NCBI GenBank assembly: GCA_944322145.1
Contig: CALUNW010000012.1
Coordinates: 1 to 57,459, forward strand
Direction of reading: 5' to 3'
Origin: an uncultured Atopobiaceae bacterium
GTDB taxonomy: Bacteria; Actinomycetota; Coriobacteriia; Coriobacteriales; Atopobiaceae
Length of the DNA: 57,459 bases
In this document: positions 34,721-42,758 of the stretch, one piece after another
Layout of the letters: each line of letters starts with the position of its first letter
Numbering within the stretch: the first letter of the stretch is position 1
Notes under the pieces: generated by a model
What the model saw: only the letters and a program-made list of their open reading frames with translations
The model's database searches: none
Told to the model about the DNA's origin: nothing
Translations under genes and position numbers: made by a program

Positions 34721-35338
34721 TCAGCTCTTGAACGGGACGTCCAGCGGCGCCTGCTCCGTGAAGACCTCGCCCGGCCCGCCCACGGCGACCTCGCAGCGCC
34801 TGCGGTGGCGGTCCACCTTGGAGATGCGGTCCTCCTGACCCACGAGGGGGCCGTCCGTCACGTGCAGCACCCCGTCCACGATCACGGCGGTGGAGCTGCG
34901 GATGACGTGGTGGACGTCGGACGATTTCTCGTACCAGGCGGCCACCTCGTCGGAGAGCGGGGCCCACGAGCGGGCCTCCGTCCCCACGAGCTCGACGGGC
35001 AGCGTCAGCCCGGAGACCGCCTTGGCCAGGCCCGCCGCGTCGGCGGATATCGCGAACGCGTAGCCCCGGTACATGTTCACGGGCTCCAGGAACCACGTCC
35101 CCTGCCGCTTCATCCAGCGCTCCTTGCGCAGCACGAAGGCGTCCCTCAGGAGGGAGGAGGGGACGAGCCGCCTGAGCTCCGCGCAGAGCGACTCCTCGCG
35201 GCCCTGCGGCATGCGCAGCAGGTACCAGCGCTCGCGGCCCCGGGGGCTGCGCCGCCCGCAGGGGAGCCCCGCGGCCAGGCTGCCGCCTCGCGGCGCACCG
35301 CCCGTCCCACGCTGCCTCTTCTCGGTGGCGACCGGCAT
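34721..35338 (-). CDS. loaP: LoaP/NusG-like processive antiterminator
   Basis: A 205-residue protein started at 35338 behind AAGGGGGCGGGG. After a basic, disordered ~35-residue N-terminus comes an NGN domain (RWYLLRMPQGREESLCAELR, FVLRKERWMKRQGTWF, YRGYAFAI). A C-terminal KOW motif follows (VTDGPLVGQEDRISKVDRHR). Specialised NusG paralogues at the head of polysaccharide or antibiotic operons suppress termination along them, often through an RNA hairpin in the leader. A perfect hairpin at 35359-35382 is present in this leader. It is the first gene after the putative invertible promoter. Confidence 0.82.
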   Translation of the reverse strand: MPVATEKRQRGTGGAPRGGSLAAGLPCGRRSPRGRERWYLLRMPQGREESLCAELRRLVPSSLLRDAFVLRKERWMKRQGTWFLEPVNMYRGYAFAISADAAGLAKAVSGLTLPVELVGTEARSWAPLSDEVAAWYEKSSDVHHVIRSSTAVIVDGVLHVTDGPLVGQEDRISKVDRHRRRCEVAVGGPGEVFTEQAPLDVPFKS

Positions 35339-35358
35339 CCCCGCCCCCCTTCCCGCTC

Positions 35359-35382
35359 CGCGCCCCGGGGAGCCGGGGCGCG
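35359..35382 (-). promoter_or_regulatory. Leader hairpin ahead of loaP (possible LoaP-loading RNA)
   Basis: CGCGCCCC (35359-35366) and GGGGCGCG (35375-35382) form a perfect 8-bp GC stem with an 8-base loop, lying between the left inverted repeat and the loaP start. LoaP proteins are known to need a leader hairpin; that this is one is inference. Confidence 0.45.
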
Positions 35383-35387
35383 CAAAC

Positions 35388-35520
35388 GTACACCTTTTCA
35401 ACTGGAGCGTTTTTGCAGGTGGAAGTGGGTGGCGCGACTTGTGGAGCAGGCGTTTTGTTTCCCGCGGGGAGGGGTTGGCGTGTATAATGTCCGTGTTTAT
35501 GAGTGTTTGAAAAGGTGTAC
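35388..35520. promoter_or_regulatory. Putative invertible promoter segment
   Basis: GTACACCTTTTCAA at 35388-35401 is repeated exactly, inverted, as TTGAAAAGGTGTAC at 35507-35520. Between them a TATAAT at 35483-35488 reads rightward, that is, away from loaP and the glycan genes. The segment lies between loaP and a serine recombinase gene, 26 bases from the latter's stop. Inversion would put the -10 box at about 35420-35425 reading left into loaP. No good -35 box is seen at standard spacing. Confidence 0.65.
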
Positions 35521-35546
35521 TTTTTAGCGCATGCGAAAAGCGGTGT

Positions 35547-36194
35547 TTACCTGCGGTTTCCCCGCTTTACCGCGTCCCCGGAAGACGGGTCCTTTACCCT
35601 GTCCTCCCGGAGCCACTTGTCGAAGGTCGAGATGGACACCTTGAGCCTCGACGCGGCCTCCGATCTCGTGATATGCCCCGCCAGGTAGCTCTCGCGGGTC
35701 GACTTGTAGATGCCGGGGCGGCGCTTGCGGGGCCGCCCGAACCGCACGCCGCGTGCCTTCGCGGCGTCTATGCCCTCGCGCTGGCGCTGGTGTATGCTCT
35801 CGCGCTCCACCTGCGCCACGTAGGAGAGCAGCTGCAGCACGATGTCGGATATGAGCGCGCCGGTGACGCCGCCCCGGTCCTCCCGCGTGTCCAGAAGCGG
35901 CATGTCCAGCACCACCACGTCCGCGCGGATGTCCTTGGTGATGTCCCTCCACTGCTCGATGATCTCCTCGTAGCTGCGCCCGAACCGGTCTATGCTCTTC
36001 ACCACCAGCACGTCGCCCTCGTGAAGCGCCGCCTTCATCCGGATCCACTCCGGCCGCTCGAAGTCCCGGCCCGAGGCCCTGTCCGCGAAGACGTCCTCCC
36101 GCTCCACGCCGAACTCCTCCAGCGCCACGAGCTGCCTGTCCAGGTTCTGCTCCCGCGTGCTCACGCGCGCGTAGCCGTACACCTTGCCGCCCAT
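35547..36194 (-). CDS. Serine recombinase (resolvase/invertase family)
   Basis: A 215-residue small serine recombinase. Catalytic N-terminus VYGYARVSTREQNLDRQ with nucleophile Ser12 and Arg10; conserved VVKSIDRFGRSYEEI and later E-helix QLLSYVAQVERESIHQRQREG. The C-terminal helix-turn-helix (ITRSEAASRLKVSISTFDKW) binds DNA. Length and domains match DNA invertases such as Hin/Pin and the Bacteroides Mpi. It ends 26 bases from the putative invertible promoter, which is its likely substrate. A resolvase role cannot be excluded. Confidence 0.9.
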   Translation of the reverse strand: MGGKVYGYARVSTREQNLDRQLVALEEFGVEREDVFADRASGRDFERPEWIRMKAALHEGDVLVVKSIDRFGRSYEEIIEQWRDITKDIRADVVVLDMPLLDTREDRGGVTGALISDIVLQLLSYVAQVERESIHQRQREGIDAAKARGVRFGRPRKRRPGIYKSTRESYLAGHITRSEAASRLKVSISTFDKWLREDRVKDPSSGDAVKRGNRR

Positions 36195-36347
36195 CGCAAA
36201 CACCGCCTTTCCCGCCCGCTCCGCACCCGCCCCGACCTGCGCGGGCGCCGACCTGCCGGGGCCTCACCCGGCAACGTTAAAAGGCCGTCGCAAACCCGCC
36301 CCCGCGCGCTGGTAGAATTGACCGGAGGCGGAACGGAGGCACCCACG

Positions 36348-37331
36348 ATGGAAGACGCGACCAAAGCGAACCTGGAGCCGGGCGGCATGGCCGCCGCAGG
36401 CCACCCCAAGCCCATGCTCACCGTCGGGCAGCAGATCGCCCATATGAAGTCAAAGGGCATCACCTTCGACCTCGTCTCCGAGGAGGATGCCGCGAGGCAC
36501 CTGCGCACCAAGTGCCAGTTCTTCCGCATCTACGCGTACCGCGAGCTCTTCGACAGGCACGTCGGCGGCGCCCGGGACGGCCAGTACGCCAACCTGGACT
36601 TCGGGCACCTCAAGGCGCTCTCCAACCTCGACCGCATGCTGCGCGACGCGCTGCTGCCCATGACGCTCGACATAGAGCACTTCACGAAGGTCCGCCTGCT
36701 CGCGGCCGCCGAGGACGCCGGCGAGGACGGCTACGCCGTCATGCGCGACTACCTCGGGTCGCTGCCGAGAACGCAGCTCGACCGGGTGGAGGCCGAGCTC
36801 GACCGCCGAATGAACGACCCCTATGTCGGCGCGGCGGTCCGCAAGTACCGCAGCGACATGCCCGTCTGGGTGTTCTGCGAGGTCGTGCCGCTCGGCATGT
36901 TCTCCGGCCTGGTCAAGTTCTGCGCCGACCGTTGGGGGGACGAGGGGCTCCGCAAGGTTCACTACCTGCTAAAGAACACGCGGTCGGTTCGCAACTTCTG
37001 CGCGCACGGGGCGTGCTCGGTGAACGGGCTGCTCCAGCGCGGCTCGAGCGCGCGGCCGCCGGCGGCGCTCGTGAACGAGCTCACGTCGGCCGGGGTCCCC
37101 AAGAGGCTACGCTCGAAATGGCTGCGGGGCGGGCGCATGGTCAACGCGTGCTCGACGCTCTACCTGTACCGGAAGGTCGTGCCAGAGGGGGCGGCCCGGT
37201 CCGAGCGGGAGGCGGCGCTCAGGGAGCTGTTCGGGGCGGTCGAGGGCAGCGGGGTACCGCCGGAGAACGCCGCGGTCGCCGCGCTTCTTTTCATGAAGCG
37301 GTTGACCGTGGCGATAGGTATGCTAGACTAA
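36348..37331 (+). CDS. Abi family (AbiD/AbiF-like, Abi_2) HEPN protein
   Basis: A 327-residue protein behind GGAGGC. It has the Abi_2 features: N-terminal TVGQQIAHMKSKGI with FRIYAYRELFD, middle HLKALSNLDRMLRDALL and EHFTKVRLL, and a C-terminal HEPN-type motif VRNFCAHG (R-x4-H) near residue 215. These proteins abort phage infection, probably by RNA cleavage. It is divergent from the recombinase, and a TAGAAT box lies upstream. Carried by the prophage, it may exclude other phages. Confidence 0.88.
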   Translation: MEDATKANLEPGGMAAAGHPKPMLTVGQQIAHMKSKGITFDLVSEEDAARHLRTKCQFFRIYAYRELFDRHVGGARDGQYANLDFGHLKALSNLDRMLRDALLPMTLDIEHFTKVRLLAAAEDAGEDGYAVMRDYLGSLPRTQLDRVEAELDRRMNDPYVGAAVRKYRSDMPVWVFCEVVPLGMFSGLVKFCADRWGDEGLRKVHYLLKNTRSVRNFCAHGACSVNGLLQRGSSARPPAALVNELTSAGVPKRLRSKWLRGGRMVNACSTLYLYRKVVPEGAARSEREAALRELFGAVEGSGVPPENAAVAALLFMKRLTVAIGMLD

Positions 37332-38174
37332 GCGCACATAACAAAGCCTTCGGGCTTATCGGGGCGGGATTGCGCAAGCGGTTCTGCCCCGTTTTCGCAT
37401 GCGCCCGAGGGGACGCACCCGCGAGACGTCACGACGAGTCGCGAGTCCGACGCCACGATATCGCGACCTAACGCAATCGCGACCGGACCCGAGTCGATGC
37501 GATCGAAGCGCTCGACCTCCAAACGAGGGGCCACACCCCACCACCACCCGCTGCCCGTCGAGGGCCGACCGCAGCCCACCTGCCTCCGCTCCGTTGCACG
37601 CACGGCTCGGAAACCGCCCCGCCCTGCGCATGAAAGCGATACTCACGGCCATGCCCGCCGCTCCGGCTGTGTATGCTTCCGCGGCTCGGGCCAGCCGGCT
37701 CCGCCTGCGTGTCGCTCCCGGCTCAGGTCAGCCGGCTGCGCCGTCTGCCCTTCGCGGCGGTCGCACACTCCGGCTACGCCGTCTGTCCCTCGCGGCGCTT
37801 CGCATACACAGCCTGCGCTCTGGGCACGGCCTGACGGGAGGTTGACGTGCGCAGGGCGGGTCGGTTCCTCGCGGCGGCGCGCACTCCGCTACGGCAGATG
37901 GGCTGCTGCCCCTTCTCCCTCGTTCGCGGGTGGTGGTGGGGTGTGGCATCCGCTCGCGCCCCCACGGCGGGCGCCCGCGAGGGCGCCGGGGAGCTCGTGG
38001 GCGACGCCTTGACGCCCGCGTCGCCGCCACCCGGCCGAGGGCCGCGTCCGCCACCCCGGCGCGCCCCGTTGCAGCCGCCGAGACGGCGCCCAGGGCCGCC
38101 GCGCCCGCGACCCGGACCCCGAGCGCCCGCGCCGGCAAACGGCCCCGCAGCCGAGCCCCGAGCGCCCCTGGGCC
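37332..38174. repeat. Gene-free interval with a large inverted repeat
   Basis: No believable gene. Perfect 21-bp arms lie at 37531-37551 and 37926-37946 (core CCACACCCCACCACCACCC). Inside them further matching blocks continue for about 160 bases per arm: GCAGCCCA-CTGCC, a CCGCCCTGCGCA block and GGCTGTGTATGC. Thus two diverged copies of one element face each other. Two small hairpins after the Abi stop (AAGCC/GGCTT at ~37345 and GGGGC/GCCCC) may end its transcript. A MuF-type gene would be expected here in this phage type. Confidence 0.6.
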
Positions 38175-39662
38175 CTACTCCGAGCCCTCCCGCGCGCCCG
38201 CCGCCACGGCCGCCCGGGCCGCGCCCTCGTCCTCGCCGTACCACTTGCAGCGGTACTCCCAGGGCCGCATGAGCCCCGCGGCCACCTCGTCCATGTCCTG
38301 CCGCTTGTCGCTCGCCGTGTCCGAGATGATGCTGTCGTCGAACGTCACGCGGATCCCGCCCTCGTCGGGCAGCTCTACGCCGAGCCCGCGCCCCACCGCC
38401 AGCAGCGCGTGGCAGATGCCCGCGATCGCGCCCTCCAGTGCGTGCTCGTGCCGGCGGATGTTCCTCATCAGCGCCGAGTTGTCGGCCGACACCTCCGTGG
38501 CCGTCTTCACGTAGCCCACGTTCTCGAGGTCGAAGTAGTTGATGCCGAAGCCGCAGAGGTCGCCCAGGGTCTGCAGCGCCACGCGGAACGCCCGCGCCTG
38601 GTCCTCGGTCCTCAGCTGCGGCGCGAACTCGTGGATCGTGTCCTCCGTGCTCATCACCTTGCGGAACACGGTGCAGTCCGCCTTGCCGAACGGGATCGAG
38701 ACGCGCCCGCCCTTGCCGTCGCGCTCCACGTCGAACATCACGTCCGACAGGAACACCCTCATCTTCCCGTTGTCGATCTCCGACATCATCGCGTCGTAGC
38801 AGAGGTCAACCGCCTGAATGGCGTCCACCGCGTCAGCGAACACCGACTGCCCGTAGGGCGACATGTCAACGCGCGTGTTGTCGATGGCGGGTCTCACGAG
38901 CGAGAAGGTCGGAAACACCGAGCCCGTCTCGTACACCGGGCACACGCCCTCGGGCTCCACCCGGTTCCCGTCCCGGTCGAAGCAGGCCGTCACGATCCGG
39001 TACGTCCCCTCGGCCCCGCTGCTTTCAAGGGGAGAAGAGCCTGGGCGAGAAGAACCTGCCGCCAGCGAGCCCTTCGACGCGTATTCCCCAGGCGAGAAGA
39101 ACTCGCCGCCCGCGCCCTTGAGGTGCAGCTGCACCTGGTCGACGGCCCTGCCCCTCCAGAACGCCCGCGTCACGAACGCGCACTCCGTCACGCCCTCCTC
39201 GTCCCACGTGAGCGGCACCACCATGCGAGCGTCGTACCGGCGCACCCGCACCTCGCGCGCCCCCGCGTCCACCCAGAGCGCCCACGCGCCCGTCCCCAGC
39301 CCGAACGCCCGCACCACGCACTCCTGCGCCGCCGCCAGAAAGCCCGTCCGAGCCATCCACGCAGCGAGCCAGTCCGTGCACGCCTGGTCGTCGCACGCCA
39401 CCTGCGTCTTGTCGTTCAAGAGGAGCGCCCCCCACTCCCGGCACACCCGCATCGCGGGGTGAATGCTCCTGCGGTGCACCTCGTACACGCGCCCGACGCC
39501 GTCGGTGTCCTTGTAGTCGTAGAAGTCCCCGAGCGCCCGCATCCACCGGTCCCACGCCCGAATGTGAGGCTCCATGTCCTCAAGCGGCAGCGAGAACCCC
39601 AGCCCCCTCAGCCATGCCCGGACATGCTCCGGCACCCAGTAATCGCGATCCAGACCCTCCAC
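38175..39662 (-). CDS. Phage portal protein (A118/SPP1-like)
   Basis: A ~495-residue portal. A GTG at 39662 is preferred because GGGAGG lies 6 bases upstream; an in-frame TTG at 39689 is the alternative. Typical parts are NDKTQVACDDQACTDWL, AFGLGTGAWALWVD, the stem region IHEFAPQLRTEDQARAF and the C-terminal FDDSIISDTASDKRQDM. Around residues 190-225 an unusual Gly/Ser stretch (EFFSPGEYASKGSLAAGSSR) is encoded by a duplicated DNA repeat (39044 and 39091). It forms the ring through which DNA enters the head. Confidence 0.9.
   Translation of the reverse strand: MEGLDRDYWVPEHVRAWLRGLGFSLPLEDMEPHIRAWDRWMRALGDFYDYKDTDGVGRVYEVHRRSIHPAMRVCREWGALLLNDKTQVACDDQACTDWLAAWMARTGFLAAAQECVVRAFGLGTGAWALWVDAGAREVRVRRYDARMVVPLTWDEEGVTECAFVTRAFWRGRAVDQVQLHLKGAGGEFFSPGEYASKGSLAAGSSRPGSSPLESSGAEGTYRIVTACFDRDGNRVEPEGVCPVYETGSVFPTFSLVRPAIDNTRVDMSPYGQSVFADAVDAIQAVDLCYDAMMSEIDNGKMRVFLSDVMFDVERDGKGGRVSIPFGKADCTVFRKVMSTEDTIHEFAPQLRTEDQARAFRVALQTLGDLCGFGINYFDLENVGYVKTATEVSADNSALMRNIRRHEHALEGAIAGICHALLAVGRGLGVELPDEGGIRVTFDDSIISDTASDKRQDMDEVAAGLMRPWEYRCKWYGEDEGAARAAVAAGAREGSE
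39044..39102 (+). repeat. Two copies of GGCGAGAAGAAC repeat inside the portal gene
   Basis: GGCGAGAAGAAC occurs at 39044-39055 and 39091-39102, each followed by a (C/T)(T/C)G-CCGCC block. Further copies lie at 40182-40193 and 40465-40476 outside genes. The in-frame pair adds a Gly/Ser/Phe-rich linker to the portal protein. Confidence 0.55.
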
Positions 39663-40486
39663 AGCGCACCTCCCGAACGGTTCCTTCAATCGCCGCTCAG
39701 GTTAAGCGCCCGTCCCAAACTCCCGCCGCCTATAGCACTCATGCCTACGCTGCTCCCGCCACTTTTGCATATGCACGCGCGCGATAGCACCGCTATACCG
39801 CCATCCCTGTTTCTGCCATATGAGCTGTCGAAGGCGCTCCTGCCCATGCGGTTTGCATAGACAGGCGGCTCGCGCCAAGGTCGCTCGCCCCTCCGCGCAG
39901 CCTAAAGGTCTGCGCTCCGCATCGCGCCGCCGCAGTCGGCGCTCTTGTTCCGCAAGCCAGCCCGGCCGCCGCGAAAGACCCCGCCCACATCAAATCGCAC
40001 AGCGGCGCCCGGTCCGTCTTGCTCCACGCTCCGGCAGCCCGCAAGCGGTCTGCCTCCGCAGCTCCGGGTGCCTGCTGCGCAGTCACCCTCCGCACCGCTC
40101 CAAGCCCGCTACGGTCGCTGCGCTCCCTCCGCGGTCTTTCCGCGGGCTCCGCAAGCCCCGTTCCGGGTCTTGCTCCGCAGGGGCGAGAAGAACGAGCAGA
40201 CCACGCGCCCAATCCCACACGCTGACACACCCCACCGCAAACAACTCCCGCGTTACCATGCCCACCAGCAATCTCTTGAAATCGAAGGGTGAGAAACGCT
40301 TCACTCTTGAAACGCATGAATTGATAATCTGCCGGAGAATCCGGGAAACACGCTGCTAGACCACCGAATCGCATCCGAATGTCCCGCTTGTCACAGGCGA
40401 GGGGCGCGCCGCAGCCCCGTCCGGCTACCGCGCACCCCTCACATGGTCGCATCTCTATATTGCTGGCGAGAAGAACGCGCCGCCGC
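39663..40486. other. Gene-free interval between terminase and portal genes
   Basis: An 824-base stretch without a convincing gene, unusual because terminase and portal genes normally abut. It contains two GGCGAGAAGAAC repeats (40182, 40465; the latter 11 bases from the terminase stop) and a CCGCGG hairpin near 40120. It looks like inserted or decayed DNA. Confidence 0.5.
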
Positions 40487-41764
40487 TCAACCCCTCAGCA
40501 CGTCGTCCATCATCGCGTACCTCACCGCATCGATGGAGTGGTCGTTGCCGTCCGGGATGTCGTCGAGCCACGTCCCGTCCCGGTCGCGGTCGTACTCTTT
40601 CAAGCGGAACTCCTCGTAGGCGAGGGGGGCCCGCTCCGGGTCGATGCAGATCTCGCGCAGCCCTGCGAGCCACTCGTAGGAGAGCCGCCGCATGTTCGAC
40701 TTCCTCGCCGGCCGCACGCGCAGCCCCGCCTCGCGCCGCCACACGGCCATCGACTGCTTGCCGTCCGGCGTGTCGTCGCACCAGATCAGCTCGTCGTGGA
40801 GGTAGGCGTCCTCGCCGGGCGCGTCCGCGTAGGTGAGCGCGCCCACGACCATCGCCGCCGTCTCCGAGGGCGTCTTCCTGTTGGCCGACAGCTCGCCGAA
40901 GATGGTGAGCCGCCGCTCGCCGGGCTCCCACCCGCAGCGCACGAACCGCCACGGGTCGGGGAACCAGCCCCAGTCCACGCCGCAGCGCGTGCGCGAGAAG
41001 CCCCGGCACGCCGCGTCTGAGAGTCGAACGCTCACGATGTTGTTGAACACGCTGCCGCCCGTCCCCGTGACCTCGCCCAGGTACTCGGAGCGCCACGCCC
41101 GCTCGTCCACCGAGCGCAGGTACTCCGCCTCCTCGACGAAGGGGGCGCCCAGCCACTCCGGGTGGCTCTCGACGACGTCCAGATACGAGCTCTGCCGCAC
41201 CAGCGTGTCCGAGCGCCGCTCGCGCTCCAGCTTCTCGCGGTTCACCCAAGACCACAGCGTCCGCGGCGGGTTGTAGCTGTAGAAGATCCAGAAGTCCTCG
41301 CCGCCGCGCCTGAGCGAGTTCAGGATCGAGCGCACCGCGTCGATGCCGTCGAACTGGTCGAGCTCCTCGAACCAGATCACGGCGGCGTACCCGAGCGCGA
41401 ACTTCACGCCCTTGAGCTTGAGCGGGTCGTCGGCGCCGCGGAACACGATCCTCTGACCGGTGGGCAGGTACGTGATCTCCATCGGCGAGATGCGCGCCCG
41501 GAACCACCCCTCGAGTCCCAGCTCCGCGATCGCCCACGTCATCTGCTGGAACACCGAGTCGCGCAGCGTGTTGGAGAAGCGCCGCACGACCACCGCGTTC
41601 GCCTCCGGGTGCGCCAGCAGGAGAAGGACGACGCACACGCTGATGAAGCTCGACTTCGTGGAGCCGCGCCCGCCGTGGAGCCAGTAGTGGGTGTGCCCGT
41701 GCGCCATCACGTCGCCGAGCACGTCGTGGAAGCGCGGGATGATGAGCGAGGAGGCGTCAACCAT
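40487..41764 (-). CDS. Terminase large subunit
   Basis: A 425-residue packaging motor of Terminase_3/PBSX type. Walker A GGRGSTKSS at 31-39, Walker B AAVIWFEELDQ, coupling motif IFYSYNPP, and nuclease-domain acidic residues in CGVDWGWFPDP, IWCDDTPDGKQSM and DGNDHSIDAVRYAM. It cuts and pumps phage DNA. Its start overlaps the small-subunit gene by 8 bases. Confidence 0.95.
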   Translation of the reverse strand: MVDASSLIIPRFHDVLGDVMAHGHTHYWLHGGRGSTKSSFISVCVVLLLLAHPEANAVVVRRFSNTLRDSVFQQMTWAIAELGLEGWFRARISPMEITYLPTGQRIVFRGADDPLKLKGVKFALGYAAVIWFEELDQFDGIDAVRSILNSLRRGGEDFWIFYSYNPPRTLWSWVNREKLERERRSDTLVRQSSYLDVVESHPEWLGAPFVEEAEYLRSVDERAWRSEYLGEVTGTGGSVFNNIVSVRLSDAACRGFSRTRCGVDWGWFPDPWRFVRCGWEPGERRLTIFGELSANRKTPSETAAMVVGALTYADAPGEDAYLHDELIWCDDTPDGKQSMAVWRREAGLRVRPARKSNMRRLSYEWLAGLREICIDPERAPLAYEEFRLKEYDRDRDGTWLDDIPDGNDHSIDAVRYAMMDDVLRG

Positions 41765-42191
41765 CGGCGCGCTCCACGTCGACGGCTCCGTCGAACCCCG
41801 GCAGCTTCTCCTGCACCGGCTGCGCCACCACGCCGAGCACGATTCTGGGCGCGGCGTCGGCCTTGGCGTCGTCGCGCTGGCGCTCCGCCTTGCCGTACTC
41901 GTCGGGGTACTTGCGCTCGAGCAGCCACGCGGCGGCCGTCCAGTACTGGTTTCTCGCCAGCGCCGCCGAGCGGATCGTGGTGAGCAGCGTCCGCTTGAAC
42001 GCGCTCTCCTCCTTTTTTAGCCCCTCGCTTAACGCGCGCTGCAGCTTCGTCTTCGGCTCGCCGATCCACCGGTAGAAAGTCGATTCATGAATTCCCAGCG
42101 CGCAGATGATATCGCCGTTCGAGAGCCCGTCGGCCTTCAGCTTGATCGCCTCGTCCACCATCTCCTGCGTCAGCTTCGGCTTGCGCGCCAT
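41757..42191 (-). CDS. Terminase small subunit
   Basis: A 144-residue DNA-binding subunit. An N-terminal helix-turn-helix (AIKLKADGLSNGDIICALGI, then HESTFYRWIG) is followed by an oligomerisation region (ESAFKRTLLTTIRSAALARN). It recognises the packaging site and passes DNA to the large subunit, which it overlaps. Confidence 0.9.
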   Translation of the reverse strand: MARKPKLTQEMVDEAIKLKADGLSNGDIICALGIHESTFYRWIGEPKTKLQRALSEGLKKEESAFKRTLLTTIRSAALARNQYWTAAAWLLERKYPDEYGKAERQRDDAKADAAPRIVLGVVAQPVQEKLPGFDGAVDVERADG

Positions 42192-42286
42192 TTCGTATCA
42201 CCCCCGTGAAAGCCATAGATTCCCTCACGGTGGATTTTCCGGAGCGGTCACAAAGGCACGGGAAGAGGCGCCCGGAGGCGCCCCCG

Positions 42287-42700
42287 CTACCTATTCCTCT
42301 CCCTTTTTCCCTTGAGCCCGTACTTTCGGCACAGCCGCGAGTTCCGCTGTCGCATCTTGTCGCGTTCCCGCCGCACGTCGTCGATGTCGGCGGCGTCCTC
42401 GGCATGGGCCCGCTCCCGCTCGAGCTGCTCGTTGAACGCCCGCTCCTGCGCCAGGTGGTACTCCTCGGTGCACCGGCGGCACATGCCCGTCTGCCGGTTG
42501 ATCTTCACGCCCACCGCGCCGCACTGCGGGCACACCGTCTGCACCGCGAGCGAGCAGTGTATCCGCGAGGCCCGCATCTCCACGGCTCGCACGGAGTGGT
42601 GCACGCCGCACCGCCGCTCGATCTCGGCGGCGGCATAGGCTGCGCCCCGGAAGCTCACCTCCCGCAGGACGTCGTCCTGCTCCTCGGTCCACCAGCTCAC
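42287..42700 (-). CDS. Zinc-ribbon/HTH phage protein, possible late regulator
   Basis: A 137-residue protein. The N-terminus (WTEEQDDVLREVSFRGAAYA) resembles a Myb/SANT-like DNA-binding fold. A zinc ribbon CPQCG...CRRC lies at ~58-80. A long charged helix and a basic tail (RNSRLCRKYGLKGKRERNR) follow. I do not know the family by name. Just upstream of the terminase genes, it is well placed for a late-gene activator or an endonuclease-associated protein. Confidence 0.6.
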   Translation of the reverse strand: MSWWTEEQDDVLREVSFRGAAYAAAEIERRCGVHHSVRAVEMRASRIHCSLAVQTVCPQCGAVGVKINRQTGMCRRCTEEYHLAQERAFNEQLERERAHAEDAADIDDVRRERDKMRQRNSRLCRKYGLKGKRERNR

Positions 42701-42758
42701 CGCGACCGCCCCCGTCTCAGGTGGCGCCGCCGCCCGGCTCCACCACCCCGGAAGCCGG

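Noticed and set aside
39793..40452. A 219-codon minus-strand frame in the terminase-portal gap
   Set aside because: Low-complexity Ala/Arg/Gly content, no ribosome site and no recognisable motif; treated as gene-free.
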